The notes under the pieces: model-generated | The model's input: only the letters and a program-made list of their open reading frames with translations | What the model was told of the DNA's origin: nothing | Databases searched by the model: none | Source: Gammaproteobacteria bacterium | GTDB taxonomy: Bacteria > Pseudomonadota > Gammaproteobacteria > Chromatiales > Chromatiaceae | Direction of reading: 5' to 3' | Assembly (NCBI GenBank): GCA_019136395.1 | Contig: JAGVUH010000025.1 | Location: forward strand, 1 to 19,499 | Length of the DNA stretch: 19,499 bases | Shown here: one piece after another, positions 17,156 to 19,499 of the stretch | Layout of the letters: each line of letters opens with the position of its first letter | Numbering within the stretch: position 1 is the stretch's first letter | Program-made: the position numbers and the translations under genes

Positions 17156-17490
17156 CGTCGCGCTCCCGCATTACCCTCACACCACGGGGAGGGGTTCCCG
17201 TTTCCAGTGATGTCCTGCCCTTGGTTTGGCTGGTCTCGGCCGTCCTGAATGTTTCAACCGCCTAATGCCTGTAATCCCAGAGCGCCATCGGCTCTGGGTC
17301 GCGCCACAGGCCCCGGTTCCCCCCCGGGCCGCCAGCTCCGCCACGCCGTACAACACCTCAGCACCTCCTGGCGCCAATCATCCTCGGGTTGCAATTGCGC
17401 CCCACAGTGGGTACGCTGAAGTTGTCATAGCGTGCGACGACCTCGGGACGTGAGCTACCAGCCGCGCGCTTGGACGCTAGGGACGCCCCC
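17156..17490. other. Intergenic stretch with a strong hairpin
   Basis: These 335 bases lie between the PBECR2-like gene end and the ArdC-like gene start, all on the minus strand. Minus-strand frames of about 60 codons are open here but carry no motif I know and no ribosome site. The promoter of the ArdC-like gene should be in this stretch. The main structure is the hairpin at 17276-17298, listed separately. Confidence 0.4.
17276..17298. repeat. Perfect 8-bp inverted repeat, 7-base loop
   Basis: CCCAGAGC (17276-17283) and GCTCTGGG (17291-17298) are exact reverse complements around GCCATCG. It is about 190 bases beyond the stop of the minus-strand PBECR2-like gene and 120 bases before the ArdC-like start. 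There is no U-tract after it on either strand, so a Rho-independent terminator is unlikely; an operator, attenuator or mRNA-stabilising hairpin is possible. Confidence 0.45.
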
Positions 17491-18102
17491 CTAGCGCTCC
17501 CACCTTCCATGCTTTAGCTCCCACCCCTCCCTGCCGCGCTTGGTCGCGAGATAATCGTCTTCGCGGGTGGTAGCGTAGTTCGTCACCCCTGACCAGGCGC
17601 CCGTCATCCCCGGCTTACGCGCAAATACGGCCACGCAAGCCAGCAAGCCGCGTCGTCCGACTACGAACCGGCTGAGGTAGTAGCGTTTATCCTCCCCGCC
17701 AGACCGTCCTGGCTCCAGCCAGATCTCGTCTGGCTGCCTGATGTTTACCGCGGTATACAACAGCCAAGTCGCACGCTCGCCTTTCTGTATCTTCCAATTC
17801 CCGCGCAGGTCGGTGAACAGCCCTCTGTCAATGATCAGGGATTCACCCTTGGCATCGACGAAGAGGGCGCTTGCCTCGTCGGCGGCGAACTCACGCATGA
17901 AACGCGCGAACAATTCCGCTTCCGTAAGTGTCGCCCCCAAGCGCTCAACACCCTGAACCAGGCGCGGCGCTGGCATCTTGCCCCCGCTCCCCGCCATCAC
18001 TTTCCACATCGCCAGATACTCCGCGCCAGGCCCTTGGCACCAAAGTTTACCCCTACCGCGCAGAGCTGCGTACGCGGGGACAGGCCTGCCCGACGCTTGC
18101 AT
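17491..18102 (-). CDS. Stand-alone PBECR2-type nuclease-fold protein (phage-derived)
   Basis: The core matches the PBECR2 domain (phage Barnase/EndoU/ColicinE5-D/RelE-like nuclease fold): LFVDAKGESLIIDRGLFTD, GNWKIQKGERATWLL, IRQPDEIWLEPG, YYLSRFVV, LLACVAVFARKPG and AWSGVTNY. In phages this domain usually forms the C-terminal end of large Mu-like head-morphogenesis proteins. Here it begins about 55 residues into a 203-residue protein with no head-protein part, and no phage structural genes are nearby. The N-terminal ~40 residues look non-homologous; a start at Met 32 (18009) is an alternative. It could be a domain remnant of a prophage or a free toxin-like RNase. Neither a ribosome site nor an immunity partner is obvious. 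The neighbour on the left is the ArdC-like gene, on the same strand. Confidence 0.7.
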   Translation of the reverse strand: MQASGRPVPAYAALRGRGKLWCQGPGAEYLAMWKVMAGSGGKMPAPRLVQGVERLGATLTEAELFARFMREFAADEASALFVDAKGESLIIDRGLFTDLRGNWKIQKGERATWLLYTAVNIRQPDEIWLEPGRSGGEDKRYYLSRFVVGRRGLLACVAVFARKPGMTGAWSGVTNYATTREDDYLATKRGREGWELKHGRWER

Positions 18103-18286
18103 TTGCTAGCCCGCCACCGGCCCATTGGTGCCCCGCGGGGCTCATAGTCCCAACTTGAACCTGGGTGGTGGTCATCTCCCTGGCCCGCCATACCCGTCGG
18201 ACAGCGGCTGTCGGACCGCCGGGGTCTAATCACCCCGCATGCCCAGGCCGAGTAGGTCTGGACCACGCGGGCCACTACCCGGGCTG
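18103..18286. other. Gap with small palindromes
   Basis: No gene is seen. The gap holds a 12-bp palindrome GCCCCGCGGGGC (18130-18141) and, at 18196-18216, two direct copies of GTCGGAC flanking an inverted repeat GACAGC-G-GCTGTC (18200-18212). It lies just upstream of the PBECR2-like gene and could contain its operator. Confidence 0.3.
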
Positions 18287-18532
18287 CTAAGCGACTCGGG
18301 CCAGGCAGCGCATGATGTTATCGGCCTTGAGCAGGGCCGTGGTCAGGGCCTCCGTCTGGGCCTCATACCCCGGCCGCCCCGGGGCCAGCCGTTGCCAGTT
18401 GGCCAGGGCGCACGCCAGGCCACTGGTTATATCCATCCACTCCTTGACGGCATCCTGGGGAACGCCCGTCGGACAAATGGCCTTCTGATAGATGACCTGC
18501 GCCACCGTGTCCGGCGTGATGTCGTAATGCAT
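18287..18532 (-). CDS. Small hypothetical protein (81 aa)
   Basis: No family is recognised. ATG 18532 has a strong AGAGGAGA (18540-18547) seven bases upstream, and the frame ends at 18287. The product is mostly helical by composition (TPDTVAQVIYQKAI, QDAVKEWMDITSGLACALANW, YEAQTEALTTALLKADNIMRCL), soluble, with three Cys and three Met-containing helices. It looks like a small helical-bundle partner or regulator. It is divergent from the umuD relic, and the shared gap holds a perfect TATAAT. It is 184 bases upstream of the PBECR2-like gene on the same strand, so it could be its partner, but nothing in the sequence proves this. Confidence 0.6.
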   Translation of the reverse strand: MHYDITPDTVAQVIYQKAICPTGVPQDAVKEWMDITSGLACALANWQRLAPGRPGYEAQTEALTTALLKADNIMRCLARVA

Positions 18533-18539
18533 GCACCTG

Positions 18540-18547
18540 TCTCCTCT
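18540..18547 (-). promoter_or_regulatory. Ribosome binding site of the 81-aa gene
   Basis: AGAGGAGA on the minus strand, 7 bases from the ATG at 18532; this is the main support that the small gene is real. Confidence 0.6.
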
Positions 18548-18596
18548 GAAGGGGCCCAGTCGGCACCGCGCGCCAAAACCCGGCGGGCCGCTGCCC

Positions 18597-18602
18597 TATA
18601 AT
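18597..18602 (+). promoter_or_regulatory. Perfect -10 hexamer (TATAAT) before the umuD relic
   Basis: TATAAT stands out in GC-rich DNA 45 bases before the ATG at 18647. No good -35 is present at the expected spacing, and no CTG-N10-CAG LexA-type box is seen around it, so SOS control cannot be shown. Confidence 0.4.
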
Positions 18603-18646
18603 TTGAATCCAGTAACAATCTCTACTCCCACCCGCGGTCCCTGCCC

Positions 18647-19144
18647 ATGCTCCTAGATGCTAGCTTAGCGCCTAACCGGGCCATGTCCAACCGCCCTGGC
18701 GCCGCCCCCGGGCCGCTCCCACCCCCCTGCGCCTTGCCCCTCTTCGCGCACACGGTCCAGGCCGGCTTCCCCTCCCCGGCGGAGGAGTACGCCGAAGGCA
18801 CCCTGGACCTGAACCGCTACCTGATCCCCGACCCGGCCGCCACCCGCTTCGTCACCGTGCCCGACGAGGCCCTCCACCATCCCGGCATCCGTTAAGGCGA
18901 CCTGTTGGCAATCCACCTCGGCTTACCTCCCCGGCCCGGCGACCTGGTCTGGGCCGAGGTCGAGGGTCAGCTACTGCTACGGGAGTTGCGCCAGCATGTC
19001 GCCCGCTATTGGCTGTGCGCCTATCACTCGGACTTCTCCCCCATCCGCCCGCGCCTGGGCCAAGAACTGCGCATCCGCGGGGTGGCCATCGCCAGGGTGC
19101 GCGCCCTGGCCCCTTCTCGGGGATATCGCCCTGGCCCTCATTGA
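18647..19144 (+). pseudogene. umuD: umuD-like gene, interrupted by a stop codon and missing its catalytic dyad
   Basis: Both halves of this frame align with UmuD, the S24/LexA-type self-cleaving subunit of DNA polymerase V. The first half has LFAHTVQAGFPSPAEEY and LDLNRYLI; the second, read in the same frame after TAA 18893-18895, has GDLLAIHLG, PGDLVWAEVEGQ, SDFSPIRP and GVAIARVRAL. The stop sits where family members usually have Asp or Glu (G-I-x-D/E-G-D-L), so one GAA to TAA change would explain it. In addition the nucleophile Ser60 is Ala (codon 18869-18871, in VPDEAL instead of the usual SGDSM) and the Lys97 position is Arg (18980-18982), while the Ala-Gly cleavage site (residues 39-40) is intact. 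No umuC follows; an IS110 element lies 200 bases downstream. Translation from 18683 is an alternative start. Confidence 0.8.
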
Positions 19145-19257
19145 GCGTGAAGGGGATGCCATCTGTTCGCGACCACCCGAGGTTGCCGGGCTTTTCAGGG
19201 CCTTTCCACCCTGGTTATCTCGACGGAAGTCCAGGTCCACTCGATTCCTGTGCCAGA

Positions 19258-19279
19258 GACCACCCGCGTGCGGTTGGTC
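19258..19279. repeat. Hairpin upstream of the IS110 transposase
   Basis: GACCA-C-CCGC-GT-GCGG-T-TGGTC is a near-perfect palindrome with one C/T mismatch, 63 bases before the transposase ATG. It lies in the non-coding stretch where the left end of the element should be, and may be an element-end structure or part of a guide (bridge) RNA. Confidence 0.4.
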
Positions 19280-19342
19280 GGGAGTGGGGTCTGATCGTGG
19301 CCAACCTCTCCAGCATCTTCAGTCGAGGTAGCGGAGCAGACC

Positions 19343-19499
19343 AATGACAGAGCTTAGCAAAGAGCTGGCAATCACGTTTGTTGGCATCGACCTGGCCAAG
19401 CGCAGTTTTCACCTGTTTGGTGCCGACGCGGCGGGGCACAAGGTGTTGAGCAAGCAGCTGACGCGCGCCCGTCTGCCCGAGTTCATCGCCCAATTGCCG
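19343..19499 (+). CDS. IS110-family transposase, N-terminal part (cut by window edge)
   Basis: The frame opens at ATG 19343 with GGAG about 9 bases before and runs off the right edge after 52 codons. FVGIDLAKRSFHLFGADAAG followed by KQLTRARLPEFIAQL is the characteristic start of IS110-family (DEDD, RuvC-like) transposases; the Asp in GIDLAK is the first catalytic acid. IS110 enzymes recombine DNA under the guidance of a structured non-coding RNA encoded in the element's non-coding end. The rest of the gene, its Ser-containing C-terminal domain and the right end are not visible, so intactness and the IS110 versus IS1111 subgroup cannot be decided here. Confidence 0.88.
19343..19499 (+). mobile_element. 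Left part of an IS110-family insertion sequence
   Basis: Identified from the transposase N-terminus. IS110 members usually lack obvious terminal inverted repeats, so the exact left boundary cannot be read; it should lie between the end of the umuD relic (homology ends about 19120) and 19343. The interval 19145-19342 is therefore best described as the probable left non-coding end of the element. Confidence 0.65.

Noticed and set aside
17268..17281. A 14-base string GCCTGTAATCCCAG identical to part of the human Alu consensus
   Set aside because: The surrounding bases do not match Alu and continue into the local hairpin; this is coincidence, not contamination.
18591..18612. Possible LexA box (CTG...CAG) before umuD
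   Set aside because: The two half-sites are 16 bases apart rather than 10 and lack the expected T/A flanks.
18996..19331. 111-codon plus-strand frame overlapping the umuD relic and the IS110 upstream region
   Set aside because: It uses a different frame from the clear UmuD homology and has no recognisable product; it is probably chance.

Overview
The window is high-GC DNA of gammaproteobacterial type. The recC-recB-recD order, the codon use and the style of the small hypothetical proteins would fit a purple sulfur bacterium (Chromatiaceae) or a relative, but that placement is an inference. It reads as a chromosomal recBCD operon next to a patchy accessory region that contains gene fragments, defence-type genes and an insertion sequence.

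Layout. Positions 1-131 hold the last 42 codons of a protein of uncertain identity (possibly a transposase). Positions 132-860 have no convincing gene. Positions 861-10517 (minus strand) carry recC, recB and recD, tightly packed and translationally coupled; together they would form the RecBCD helicase-nuclease that processes double-strand breaks and degrades foreign linear DNA. Three short plus-strand genes follow (10732-11811): two unrecognised small proteins and a WYL-type regulator cut off after its DNA-binding domain.

From 11750 to 17155 (minus strand) lies a cassette transcribed as ArdC-like/HELGH protein -> SNF2-family helicase -> FtsH-like M41 peptidase. The M41 protein keeps the zinc site, but its AAA domain has lost the P-loop and it has no membrane segment. 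The SNF2 protein ends in a non-native tail resembling the end of a BRCT domain. This gene combination is the best candidate here for an unusual, possibly defence-related, system. That is inference from family content and context only.

The right end (17491-19499) is a graveyard-like mosaic: a stand-alone PBECR2-type nuclease-fold protein usually found as the tail of phage head proteins, a small hypothetical gene, a umuD relic broken by one stop codon and lacking its catalytic Ser/Lys, and the start of an IS110-family transposase that runs off the window. Known links between parts: RecBCD and UmuD both belong to damage and recombination responses; the remaining genes are of types common in genome-defence and prophage neighbourhoods.
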